A DNA stretch of 15,378 bases from Streptosporangiaceae bacterium (GTDB taxonomy: Bacteria > Actinomycetota > Actinomycetes > Streptosporangiales > Streptosporangiaceae). The notes beneath the pieces are model-generated. The model searched no databases. It saw only the letters and a list, made by a program, of their open reading frames with translations, and was not told the DNA's origin. Of this stretch, positions 1 to 6,791 are shown piece by piece. Where the stretch lies: positions 1 to 15,378 of the forward strand of contig JASHTQ010000243.1 in NCBI GenBank assembly GCA_030040475.1. Direction: 5' to 3'. Position 1 is the stretch's first letter, and each line of letters opens with the position of its first letter. Made by a program: the position numbers and the translations under genes.

Positions 1-567
1 GGGTTCCGGCAGCTGATCACGAACACCGTGCGCGCGTGCCTGGCCGCCCACTCGATCAAGCTCCGCCCCGGGGGCGAGGTCCATGACGTGGTACTTGTTG
101 ATCCACGGCGGGCTGCACAGCAGCGGCGTGGCCCGGACCTGCGGGGCCTGCGGAGAGTACTGCAGCAGTTCCGTCAGGTCGTTGCGGCAGGCGACCCTGC
201 CCGGCGCGGCGGCGGGGTCCGCCCCGATCGCGGACGTGCTCGTGTCGGCCTGCCGCGGCCGGCCGTGGTTGTCCAGCAGGCCGCCGGCGAAGTCCCGGGT
301 CCCCCTGACCAGGCTCGCGCCGCCGGTCTCCAGCGCGGACTTGACCGCGGCCGGGTTGGCGGGCAGGAAGTTCGCCGGCGCCGGCGCGTCTGCACGCAGG
401 CTCGTCAGCAGCCGGGCCTCCGCCTCCCGCACGCGGTCGAGGCGCGCCGCGGTCACCAGCTGGTCCGGGTAATCGGCGAACGCCTGGTACGCCATCCGCA
501 CGCAGTAGAAGGCCGGATTCGCCGACCAGGTCGAGTGGTGGTTACGGTGAATACCGTGGGTGAAGAA
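1..567 (-). pseudogene. phaC: 5'-truncated polyhydroxyalkanoate synthase (PhaC), partial at window edge
   Basis: The frame, read leftwards from 567 and open to base 1, encodes typical PhaC N-terminal landmarks: TWSANPAFY, PANFLPANPAA, LETGGASLVRG, LLQYSPQ, PPWINKYHVMDLAPGRS and VFVISCRNP. PHA synthases polymerise hydroxyacyl-CoA into polyester granules. The lipase-like box and catalytic Cys/Asp/His lie beyond the left edge. Family members normally have roughly 100 residues before the TWS motif. Here only a few unrelated residues (HGIHRNHH) precede it before an in-frame TGA at 570-568, and neither other frame continues the homology. The first internal ATG is at 495-493 and a GTG is at 501-499, both inside the conserved domain. 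Some conserved positions look eroded, for example SCRNP where SWRNP is usual. I infer a 5'-truncated gene, probably inactive. A shortened functional protein starting at 501 or 495 cannot be excluded, since the rest of the gene is not visible. Confidence 0.65.
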
Positions 568-570
568 TCA

Positions 571-776
571 GGTTCTGGCCCGCATCTCGTGATGATCACG
601 ATGGATTTGCCTGCTGGTAACGGGGCTTGTGGGTCACAGGCCCCGCAAGAAGGGGCTTGTGCGTCACGAGCCCCGCTCAGGGCATCGCGTTCAGTGACTG
701 GTGGTCCCTGTGAGGTGGATGATGCGAATGGCCGGCAGATGACGGTCGTGTCCATCACGAGATATGGCCCAGATCC
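571..776. repeat. 206-bp element with 31-bp imperfect terminal inverted repeats
   Basis: The left arm 571-601 and the reverse complement of 746-776 match at 25 of 31 positions, sharing the core ATCTCGTGATG. Weaker similarity continues inwards (TTTGCCTGC against TCTGCCGGC). Between the arms are two GC-rich palindromes (622-644 and 652-674). There is no transposase. The stop of the phaC fragment abuts the left end. It could be a small non-autonomous (MITE-like) insertion or a large symmetrical regulatory region. I saw no clear target-site duplication. Confidence 0.45.
622..674. promoter_or_regulatory. two tandem 23-bp palindromes, 30 bp apart
   Basis: Sites 622-644 and 652-674 share GGGGCTTGTG then three bases then CAC(A/G)(G/A)GCCCC. 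They agree at 20 of 23 positions, and each is a palindrome with one mismatched pair in its 10-bp arms. The 30-bp period, about three helical turns, would suit two dimers binding the same DNA face. They could equally be two RNA hairpins. The G-rich/C-rich arms loosely recall DosR/DevR-type boxes, but the core differs. Confidence 0.4.
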
Positions 777-897
777 AGGCCGGCTGCCAGCGGGCCTGGC
801 CGGTGTCCGTGACCGAGACCGCGACGAAGCCGGGCTCGTACGCGAGTGCACCCCGGCTTGCTCGGCGCCCGAGTGCCCGAGAGAAGGGTGACGGCGG
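691..897 (-). pseudogene. start-less coding-like remnant, unknown family
   Basis: This minus-strand frame is open for 68 codons between a stop at 900-898 and a TGA at 693-691, with no ATG, GTG or TTG in frame. From about 844 down to 766 it reads like real protein (YEPGFVAVSVTDTGQ followed by WQPAWIWA), with G or C at essentially every third position, as expected in this genome. Past 765, inside the right arm of the inverted-repeat element, codon bias is lost (ATA TCT CGT GAT GGA). It may be the tail of a disrupted gene. I do not recognise the family, and chance cannot be excluded. Confidence 0.25.
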
Positions 898-927
898 TCA
901 CCATCCAAGCACCTCGGCAGGATAATG

Positions 928-953
928 TATGCTGTCACTATTGCATAGTGCAA
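928..953. promoter_or_regulatory. MarR-type operator with overlapping promoter elements
   Basis: Bases 941-953 form a perfect palindrome TTGCA-TAG-TGCAA, a size and AT-rich form typical of MarR-family operators, 21 bp before the regulator's start codon. A possible plus-strand -10, TATGCT, lies at 928-933, so the palindrome would cover the start of transcription. On the minus strand, TTGCAC (953-948) and TACATT (929-924), separated by 18 bp, could form a divergent promoter whose -35 lies in the palindrome. Autorepression by the MarR protein is inferred. Confidence 0.5.
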
Positions 954-974
954 ACATTGCTGAGGACATGAGAC

Positions 975-1535
975 TTGGACGAGGACACGGCAGGTAGGTA
1001 CGCGGCGGACCCCGCCGCGGTGGACGCGGTACTGACGGCGAGCCGGTCGCTGATCGCGGTGGCCACCCGGTCGCTTGGCGCGGCGGCCGAGGAAACCACG
1101 ATCGCCCAGTACCGGACGCTCGTGGTGCTGGCGTCTCGCGGATCGCAGCGGATGGTCGACCTGGCCGCGGCGCTTGGCGTCGCGCCGTCGACCGCCGGGC
1201 GGATGTGTGACCGGCTGGTCCGCAAGGGGCTGATCCGGCGGCACCGGGCGCGCGCCGACCGCCGGGCGGTGCTTGTGTCTGCGACCGCGGCGGGCCGGCA
1301 GGTGGTGGACCAGGCCACCGCACGGCGCCGTGCGCTGATCGAGGACATCCTGCGCAAGCTCCCGGCGGCCCGCCAGCAGGCGGTGGCCGCGGCGCTGGCC
1401 GCGTTCGCGGACGCGGCCGGGGAGATTCCCGACAGCCAGTGGCCGCAGGGACCGCAGGACGGCCAGGCCACGGAATTTCCGGCGCCCGCCGGACCCGTGC
1501 TGCGCGCCGCTGTCGGCCCGGAGGCGCGGCCATGA
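975..1535 (+). CDS. MarR-family transcriptional regulator
   Basis: This 186-residue protein has a MarR winged-helix core. A helical N-terminus (about 15-45) is followed by YRTLVVLASRGSQRMVDLAAALGVAPSTAGRMCDRL, split between the first helix-turn-helix helix and the recognition helix (about 47-82), then the wing RRHRARADRRAVLVSATAAGR (about 88-108) and a C-terminal dimerisation helix. The sequence begins at TTG 975 because GAGGA (962-966) is well spaced before it. The ATG at 968 is in another frame. MarR proteins bind as dimers to short palindromes and release DNA on binding a small ligand or on oxidation. No cysteine is present in the wing, so a ligand rather than thiol oxidation is more likely. 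The TGA overlaps the ATG of the downstream CLC gene, so the two are almost certainly co-transcribed and translationally coupled. Control of the CLC gene and of itself is inferred. The ligand is unknown. Confidence 0.9.
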   Translation: MDEDTAGRYAADPAAVDAVLTASRSLIAVATRSLGAAAEETTIAQYRTLVVLASRGSQRMVDLAAALGVAPSTAGRMCDRLVRKGLIRRHRARADRRAVLVSATAAGRQVVDQATARRRALIEDILRKLPAARQQAVAAALAAFADAAGEIPDSQWPQGPQDGQATEFPAPAGPVLRAAVGPEARP

Positions 1536-3703
1536 CCGGCACGACGGCGGAGACCGCGGCGCCCGATCCGGAGGCCAGGTCGGGGGCCGGGTCGGGGACG
1601 GGACCGGAGGCCGGGCCGGGGACGGGGTCGGGGACCGGGCCGGGGATCCGGCTGAGCGCCGGCCGGTGGGCTGGCCGCGCGGCGGCCTGGCTGCGGGCAG
1701 GCCGCAGCGGCCTGTTCGCGCTGGCGCTTGTGGTGGGCGCCGGGTCCGGGCTGGGCGCGGTGGTGTTCAGGTACCTGATCTACTTCTTCACCTGGCTGGC
1801 GACCGGGCACGAGGAGTTCGGCCAGCAGGGCCGGGTGTCCAGCTCGCACCTGCCGTGGCTGGGCCTGGGGTTCTTCGTGCTCATCCCGGCCGTCGGCGGG
1901 CTCATCTACGGTCCGCTGATCTACCGGTTCGCGCGGGAGGCGCGCGGCCACGGCGTGCCCGAGGTGATGATCGCCGTCGCCGACAACGGCGGACGGATCC
2001 GCCCGCAGGTCAGCGCCGTCAAGGCGGTCGCCTCCGCGCTGTGTATCGGAGTCGGCGGGTCGGTCGGCCGGGAGGGCCCGATCGTGCAGATCGGCTCGGC
2101 GCTGGCCTCCAGCCTGGGCCAGTGGGTCAAGATGCCGGAAAACAGGATGCGGATCCTGGTCGCCTGCGGCGCCGCCGGCGGCATCGCCGCCACGTTCAAC
2201 GCGCCGATCACCGGGGTGTTCTTCGGCGTGGAGATCATCTTGCGGGAATTCTCCATCGACGCGCTCTTCACCGTGATGCTCGCGGCGATGATCGCCGACA
2301 TCACCGCCATCCCGTTCCTCGGCGACAAGCCGTTCCTGTCCGGCTTCCCGCCGGGCATCGAGCTCCACCAAGCCCGCGACTACCTCCTGGTCGCCGTCCT
2401 TGCCGTCGTCGCCGCCCTGATGGGCCTGGCGTTCAAGGCCGTCTTGTACAAGACAGAGGACCTGTGGGACGTTCTGTGGAAGGGCCGACCGGAGTGGGCC
2501 AGGCCCGCAGTCGGCGGTATCGCGCTCGGGCTGCTGCTGCTGGCCATCCCGCAGATGTACGGAGTCGGCTACCCGGTGATGTACAAGGCCACCGCCGCCC
2601 AGTACGCGCTGTGGTTCCTTATCGTGCTGGCGTTCGGCAAGATCGCCGCGTGCAGCCTGACCATCGGGATCGGCGGGTCCGGCGGCGTCTTCGCGCCGTC
2701 CCTGTTCATCGGGGCCACCTCCGGCATGGCCTATGGCGAGATCGCCCATCACGTCTTCGGGGCCGCGGCCGGGCAGCCGGCGCTGTACGCGGTGGTGGCG
2801 ATGGGCGCGGTGTTCGCCTCCGCCGCCCGCGCCCCGCTGACCTCGCTGGCCTCCGTGGTCGAGATGACCGGCGACTTCGCCCTTACCCTGCCGGTCATGC
2901 TCGCCGTCGGGATTGCCACCGCATTGTCCCGCGCGGCGTCCTACGGCACCATCTACACCACCAAGCTGCTGCGCCGTGGCACCGACATCGACCGCACCAC
3001 TCCCTGGCGCGCCCTGACCGACCTGAGGGTCGCCGCCGTCATGCAGCCGTTCAGCCCCGCGCTGGCCGTGCCGCCCCCGCCCTCCGCCCGCGGCGACGAC
3101 ACCGCGCCGGACTGGGCCGCGCTGGCCGGGCCCGTCACCTATCAGGGCGACCCGCAGGTCCTGTTCTCCGACGAGTCGCTCGCCCAGAGCCTGCGGCAGC
3201 TCGAGGTTTACGGCCGTGACGGGCTGCCCGTTCTGTCCGCCGACGGGCAGCGCGTGGACGGCTGGGTCACCGGGGCCGGCGTGCTGCGCGCCATCGGCCG
3301 CCAGATCAGCGACTCCCATGACCAGCTGGTCCGAGCCCAGCCCGGTGCCGGCCGAGACCCCGGCGACGGGGAGCCCGCGCTCCAACCGCCCGACCCGCTG
3401 CGCGGCTACCAGGTCATCGAGCTCACCGTCGGTGCCGCCTCGCCAGCCGCCGGCGCCCGCCTGGGCGCCATCGCCTGGCCGCCTGGCACCACCCCAGTCG
3501 CGGTCCTGCACGATCACACCCGCACCGACGCCGACCCCGGTATCACGCTGCACCCCGGCGACCAGGTCAGCCTGCTCACGCCCGCCGACGGCCAGCCCAC
3601 GAACCCCGGCCACCCCGCCGACGGCCACGCCACGAACCCCGGCCACGCCACGAAACCGGGAGACCCGAAACCGGGAGACCGGGGTAACGCTGGCGCGACG
3701 TAG
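1532..3703 (+). CDS. CLC-family anion channel/transporter with CBS-like and TrkA-C C-terminus
   Basis: This 723-residue protein starts at ATG 1532, with GGAGG at 1520-1524 and a 4-base overlap with marR. A Gly/Thr/Pro-rich low-complexity N-tail (residues 10-40) leads into the CLC membrane domain (about 58-480). Signature motifs are GHGVPEV (139-145, replacing GSGIP), GREGPIVQ (179-186, carrying the gating glutamate E181) and GIGGSGGVFAPSL (379-391). By alignment with E. coli ClC, the internal proton glutamate (E203) falls on Ile235 and the central Tyr445 on Phe449, so classical Cl-/H+ antiport is doubtful. A passive channel or another anion is possible. The cytosolic part has a CBS-like segment (about 537-600), a TrkA-C/RCK-C-like domain (about 624-684, GYQVIELTV to HPGDQVSLLTP) and a repetitive Pro/Gly/His tail. 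The TrkA-C domain suggests gating by a small cytosolic ligand. Ion selectivity cannot be read from the sequence. Confidence 0.9.
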   Translation: MTGTTAETAAPDPEARSGAGSGTGPEAGPGTGSGTGPGIRLSAGRWAGRAAAWLRAGRSGLFALALVVGAGSGLGAVVFRYLIYFFTWLATGHEEFGQQGRVSSSHLPWLGLGFFVLIPAVGGLIYGPLIYRFAREARGHGVPEVMIAVADNGGRIRPQVSAVKAVASALCIGVGGSVGREGPIVQIGSALASSLGQWVKMPENRMRILVACGAAGGIAATFNAPITGVFFGVEIILREFSIDALFTVMLAAMIADITAIPFLGDKPFLSGFPPGIELHQARDYLLVAVLAVVAALMGLAFKAVLYKTEDLWDVLWKGRPEWARPAVGGIALGLLLLAIPQMYGVGYPVMYKATAAQYALWFLIVLAFGKIAACSLTIGIGGSGGVFAPSLFIGATSGMAYGEIAHHVFGAAAGQPALYAVVAMGAVFASAARAPLTSLASVVEMTGDFALTLPVMLAVGIATALSRAASYGTIYTTKLLRRGTDIDRTTPWRALTDLRVAAVMQPFSPALAVPPPPSARGDDTAPDWAALAGPVTYQGDPQVLFSDESLAQSLRQLEVYGRDGLPVLSADGQRVDGWVTGAGVLRAIGRQISDSHDQLVRAQPGAGRDPGDGEPALQPPDPLRGYQVIELTVGAASPAAGARLGAIAWPPGTTPVAVLHDHTRTDADPGITLHPGDQVSLLTPADGQPTNPGHPADGHATNPGHATKPGDPKPGDRGNAGAT
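1578..1648 (+). repeat. GC-rich low-complexity repeat in the CLC N-tail
   Basis: Degenerate tandem GGGGCCGGGTCGGGGACGGG-type units encode alternating Gly, Ser, Thr, Pro and Ala (residues 17-38 of the CLC protein). The segment is probably disordered and length-variable. Confidence 0.6.
3581..3680 (+). repeat. tandem repeats in the CLC C-tail
   Basis: Two near-identical 33-bp units (3581-3613 and 3614-3646) encode PADGQPTNPGH and PADGHATNPGH. They are followed by a perfect 15-bp tandem duplication, CGAAACCGGGAGACC, at 3651-3665 and 3666-3680. The encoded tail is Pro/Gly/His/Asn-rich, probably disordered, and prone to slippage length changes. Confidence 0.8.
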
Positions 3704-3738
3704 GCACGGAAACCCGGCTGGCCCGCGCGGCTACCCAG

Positions 3739-4272
3739 TTACGGGGTCCCAGGGGCGGTGACGGTGGCCTGGATGGTGACGGTGCCCGCGTGGCGGAAGG
3801 TCAGGGTCAGCGGCACGCTCGGCAGGTCCTCGAACGACAAGGGGTTCTGCAGGACGAGGTCGTCGCCGAATGGGCTCAGAGTAAGGGTGCCGTGCGCCGG
3901 GACCTGCAGGCCGGACACCGGGGTCCTCAGCACGGCCGATCCGGTGCGCTCGGTCAGCAGCACCCGCCGGGCGTCCGGGCTGCTCGCGGCGATCAGCTCG
4001 TCCGGAGTCCCGCCGAGGTTGCGGATGGTGAGGAAGGTGGTCGCGGTGTTGATCTTGGCCGATGCCTGCGGGGTGAGGGCGCGCATCGGGACCGCGGCCA
4101 GGCTGACCTGGAGGCTGACCCGGGTCAGGGTCCCCGCGCCGCCGGTGGCGACCCACGCCGACAGCAGCCCGGTCAGCACGATCGCGCAGATCACCGGCCC
4201 GGCCGCGCTTCGCGCCAGGTCGGCCAGCCAGCTTCGTCCGGTCACGCCCGGGGATGTGGTTCCGGCAGCCAC
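3739..4272 (-). CDS. membrane-anchored PCuAC-like protein lacking canonical copper ligands
   Basis: This 177-residue protein starts at GTG 4272, only 2 bp after the stop of the upstream copA, so it is very likely translated from the same message. An uncleaved signal anchor or TM helix spans about 24-44 (AGPVICAIVLTGLLSAW). The remainder matches the cupredoxin-like PCu(A)C (DUF461) fold outside the membrane: TFLTIRNLGGTPDELIAASS, VLRTPVSGLQVPAHGTLTLSP and PLTLTFRHAGTVTIQATV. PCuAC proteins pass Cu(I) to the CuA/CuB sites of cytochrome oxidase, often together with Sco1. Their copper motif is H-x10-M-x21-H-x-M. Here the usual ELHE position reads LLTER and the usual HIMLM position reads DDLVLQ, so the His and Met ligands appear absent. 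The fold assignment is fairly safe. Whether it still binds copper, or acts as a structural or accessory paralogue, is uncertain. It converges on the CLC gene with a 35-bp gap. Confidence 0.75.
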   Translation of the reverse strand: MAAGTTSPGVTGRSWLADLARSAAGPVICAIVLTGLLSAWVATGGAGTLTRVSLQVSLAAVPMRALTPQASAKINTATTFLTIRNLGGTPDELIAASSPDARRVLLTERTGSAVLRTPVSGLQVPAHGTLTLSPFGDDLVLQNPLSFEDLPSVPLTLTFRHAGTVTIQATVTAPGTP

Positions 4273-4274
4273 GG

Positions 4275-6566
4275 CTATCGCCGCCCGTCTCGCGCCCGCG
4301 GCCAGGACCGCACGCGGAAGCGGCGCAGCCGCAGGCTGTTGGTCACCACGATCAGCGAGCTGGCCGCCATGGCGATCCCGGCGAACAACGGGTTGAGGTA
4401 GCCGAGCGCGGCCAGCGGGATCGCGATCAGGTTGTAGCCCGCTGCCCAGGCCAGGTTCGCGCGGATCACCGTCAGCGCGGCGCGGGCGAGCTGAACGGCC
4501 GCGGGGATGCTGGACGGGTCGCCGCCGATCAGCGTGAGGTCGGCGGCACCGATAGCCGCATCGGCACCCGCGCCGACGGCGAGGCCGAGATCAGCGCAGG
4601 CCAGCGCGGCCGCGTCGTTGACGCCGTCGCCGACGAAGGCCACCGCGAGCCCATCGGCCTGGAGCCGGCGGATGGCCGCGACCTTCTCCTCGGGCCGTAC
4701 GCCGGCGAGAACGTCCGCGGCGGGTATGGCGAGCTGGCCGGCCGCCTCCCGGGCGACGCGTTCGTTGTCGCCGGTCAGCAGGACCGGCCGCAGGCCCAGG
4801 TCGCGAAGTCGCGCCACGGCGTCGGCGGCGTGCGGCCTGAGCTGGTCGGCGACGACCACCGCGGCGCGGGCCTGGTCCTCCCAGCCGACCAGGATCACGG
4901 TCCGGCCGGCGTCCTGCGCGGCCTGCGCGGCGCGGCTCAGCTCGGGCGGGACGGGCAGGGACGCCTCGCCGAACAGCCGCGGGCTTCCGACCGTGACCGC
5001 GCGGCCCTCTACCGTGCCCCGGACGCCAGCTCCGGGCAGGGCGGTGAAGCCCGTGACCGCGGGCGGCGCGCCCAGCCGGGCGGCGGCCTCCCTGGCGATA
5101 GCCTGGCCGATGGGATGCTCGGAGGCGTCTTCCACCGCCCCGGCCAGCCGGAGGGCTTCGGTGCCGTCGGTGCCCGGCGCCGGTATGACGTCGTATACGG
5201 TCATGACGCCCGTGGTCAGCGTGCCCGTCTTGTCGAGGACGACGGCCCGGATCAGCCCGGCCGACTCAAGGGCCTGCGCGCTCTTGACCAGGATGCCCAG
5301 CTCGGCGCCGCGGCCGACGGCAGCAAGCAGCGCGGTCGGCGTGGCCAGGCCGAGCGCGCACGGGCAGGCCACGACGAGGACCGCGACGGCGGCGCTCCAG
5401 GCCGACGCGGCGGGCAGGCCGGTGCCCAGCCAGAAGCCGAGCGTGGCGGTAGCCAGCGCGATCACGCACGGCACGAACACCGCGGCGATCCGGTCGGCGA
5501 GCCGCTGCGCGCCGGCCTTGGTGGCCTGGGCGTGGCTGACGAGCTGGCCGATCTGGGCGAGGAGCGTGTCGGAGCCGACCCGGGTGGCCCGGATCACCAG
5601 CCGCCCGCTCATGTTGACCGTGGCGCCGGTGACCTGGTCTCCCGGGCCCACCTCGGCGGGCATCGACTCGCCGGTGACAAGCGCCGCGTCCACCGCCGAA
5701 CTGCCCTCTTCTATCACGCCGTCGGTGGCGATCTTCTCGCCGGGGCGGACAACGAACAGGTCGCCCGGCACCAGCGAGGTCGCCGCCACCCGCTGCTCGG
5801 TGCCGTCGCGCAGCACCGAGACCGTCTTCGCGCCGAGCGCGGCCAAGGCGGTGAGGGCTGATCCCGAACGCTCCCTCGCGCGGGCCTCCAGGTAACGCCC
5901 GGCCAGCACCGCGGCGGTGACGCCTGCCGCGGCCTCCAGGTACAGGGTGTGCCCGCTGGCGGTGGAGAAGGTGAAGGCGAACGACATCTTCATGCCGGTC
6001 ATGTCCGCGCCGCCGAACAGCAGCGCGTACACCGACCAGCCAAAGGAGGCCGCCACTCCCAGGCTGACCAGCGTGTCCATGGTCGCCGCGCCGTGTCCCA
6101 GGCCGTACCAGGCGGCGCGGTGCAGCGGCCAGGCGCCCCACGTCGCGACCGGCGCGGTCAGCGCCAGGCTTACCCACTGCCAGCCGGCGAACTGGGTCGC
6201 GGGCGCCATCGCGAGCGCGATGACCACCGCGGCGAGCGGGACGCAGACGGCGACGCGCCGGCCAAGCGCGCGCGTCGCGGAGTCCGCTCCGCCCTGGTGC
6301 TCCAGGCTGGGCGGCACGGCCGCTGAATACCCGGTCGACTCGACCACGCCGATGAGCTCTGCGACCTCACGGCCGCCCAGGTGGGTGAAGTAGGCGCGGC
6401 CGGTGGCGTAGTTGACCGTCGCGGCCACCCCGTCCAGCCGGTTCAGCCGACGCTCGATTCGTGCGGCGCACGATCCGCAGGTCATCCCGCCGATGACGAG
6501 CTCGGCCGCGATCTGGTCGCCGGCGGTATTACTGGGCGCCTGCGGCGCGGGCCTGATGTCTGTCAC
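4275..6566 (-). CDS. copA: Cu(I)-exporting P1B-1-type ATPase (CopA), first copy
   Basis: This 763-residue protein starts at GTG 6566, which overlaps the TGA of the upstream small gene (GTGA). The same frame stays open further upstream, but translation there would only be a shadow of that small gene. Domains in order: an N-terminal heavy-metal-associated domain with GMTCGSC (27-33); eight expected membrane helices; the actuator TGES (298-301); the metal-site helix with CPC (401-403) in [12 protein letters not shown]; the phosphorylated Asp in DKTGT (445-449); the ATP-binding SEHP (482-485); GDGVND (646-651); and YN (711-712) plus MAASS in the last helices, the Cu(I) P1B-1 signature. It pumps Cu(I) out of the cytosol using ATP, receiving copper from a CopZ-type chaperone. 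An outer loop is Met-rich (GGADMTGMKM, about 185-194), which may help release copper to extracytoplasmic acceptors. Being sandwiched between a Met/His peptide and a PCuAC-like protein supports a role in copper export or delivery. Confidence 0.95.
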   Translation of the reverse strand: MTDIRPAPQAPSNTAGDQIAAELVIGGMTCGSCAARIERRLNRLDGVAATVNYATGRAYFTHLGGREVAELIGVVESTGYSAAVPPSLEHQGGADSATRALGRRVAVCVPLAAVVIALAMAPATQFAGWQWVSLALTAPVATWGAWPLHRAAWYGLGHGAATMDTLVSLGVAASFGWSVYALLFGGADMTGMKMSFAFTFSTASGHTLYLEAAAGVTAAVLAGRYLEARARERSGSALTALAALGAKTVSVLRDGTEQRVAATSLVPGDLFVVRPGEKIATDGVIEEGSSAVDAALVTGESMPAEVGPGDQVTGATVNMSGRLVIRATRVGSDTLLAQIGQLVSHAQATKAGAQRLADRIAAVFVPCVIALATATLGFWLGTGLPAASAWSAAVAVLVVACPCALGLATPTALLAAVGRGAELGILVKSAQALESAGLIRAVVLDKTGTLTTGVMTVYDVIPAPGTDGTEALRLAGAVEDASEHPIGQAIAREAAARLGAPPAVTGFTALPGAGVRGTVEGRAVTVGSPRLFGEASLPVPPELSRAAQAAQDAGRTVILVGWEDQARAAVVVADQLRPHAADAVARLRDLGLRPVLLTGDNERVAREAAGQLAIPAADVLAGVRPEEKVAAIRRLQADGLAVAFVGDGVNDAAALACADLGLAVGAGADAAIGAADLTLIGGDPSSIPAAVQLARAALTVIRANLAWAAGYNLIAIPLAALGYLNPLFAGIAMAASSLIVVTNSLRLRRFRVRSWPRARDGRR

Positions 6567-6778
6567 CGGGCGCCCCGAAGCCGGGCGGCGGGCGCCGGTC
6601 CCTGGGTGGCGGACTGGCCCATGTTCATGCCGCCCATGTTGCCGCCGCCCGTGCCCGGAGAGCTGACCTGCGAGTGGGTGGTGCTCACCGGGCCGAGGTG
6701 GGATCCCGCCGCGTGCGCGCACAGGAAAATTGCAGCCAGCAGGATGAAGAACCCGACCAGCTTGGCCTCACGAATCAC
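6563..6778 (-). CDS. small exported or membrane Met/His-rich peptide, probable copper-related
   Basis: This 71-residue protein starts at GTG 6778, preceded by GAGGTGA. A hydrophobic segment (residues 7-22, LVGFFILLAAIFLC) is followed by AHAAGSH, which may be a signal-peptidase site or the end of an anchor. The short outer tail holds His22, His27, His35 and a GGGNMGGMNMG cluster (46-54, with Met48, Met51 and Met53). Spaced Met and His residues of this kind bind Cu(I) or Ag(I) in other copper proteins. The stop overlaps the start of the first-copy copA by 4 bases, so the two are co-translated. I recognise no named family. A partner that scavenges or hands over copper outside the membrane is inferred from composition and context. 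The reading frame is supported by the overlap and the clear hydrophobic segment. Confidence 0.7.
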   Translation of the reverse strand: MIREAKLVGFFILLAAIFLCAHAAGSHLGPVSTTHSQVSSPGTGGGNMGGMNMGQSATQGPAPAARLRGAR

Positions 6779-6791
6779 AGGTCACCTCGCG

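Noticed and set aside
622..674. DosR/DevR hypoxia boxes
   Set aside because: The palindromes share G-rich/C-rich ends with such boxes, but the central CTTGTG-N3-CAC does not fit the usual core, so I kept them as unnamed operators.
453..1244. A 263-codon minus-strand open frame crossing the region between phaC and marR
   Set aside because: It runs out of frame through the phaC homology and antisense through marR. The translation has no coherent fold, so it is a chance frame.
938..3646. A 902-codon open frame antisense to marR and the CLC gene
   Set aside because: It lies opposite two well-supported genes with clear domain motifs. Its composition (Gly, Arg, Asp and Gln runs) is typical of antisense frames in GC-rich DNA.
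4254..5895. Long plus-strand open frames opposite the first copA
   Set aside because: The minus strand carries every P-type ATPase motif. The plus-strand translations are low-complexity Arg/Gly/Ala or Ser/Ala/Pro shadows.
6567..6722. An upstream start at 6722 adding 52 residues to the first CopA
   Set aside because: That stretch is the Met/His peptide gene read in another frame. GTG 6566, with its stop-start overlap, gives a normal CopA N-terminus.
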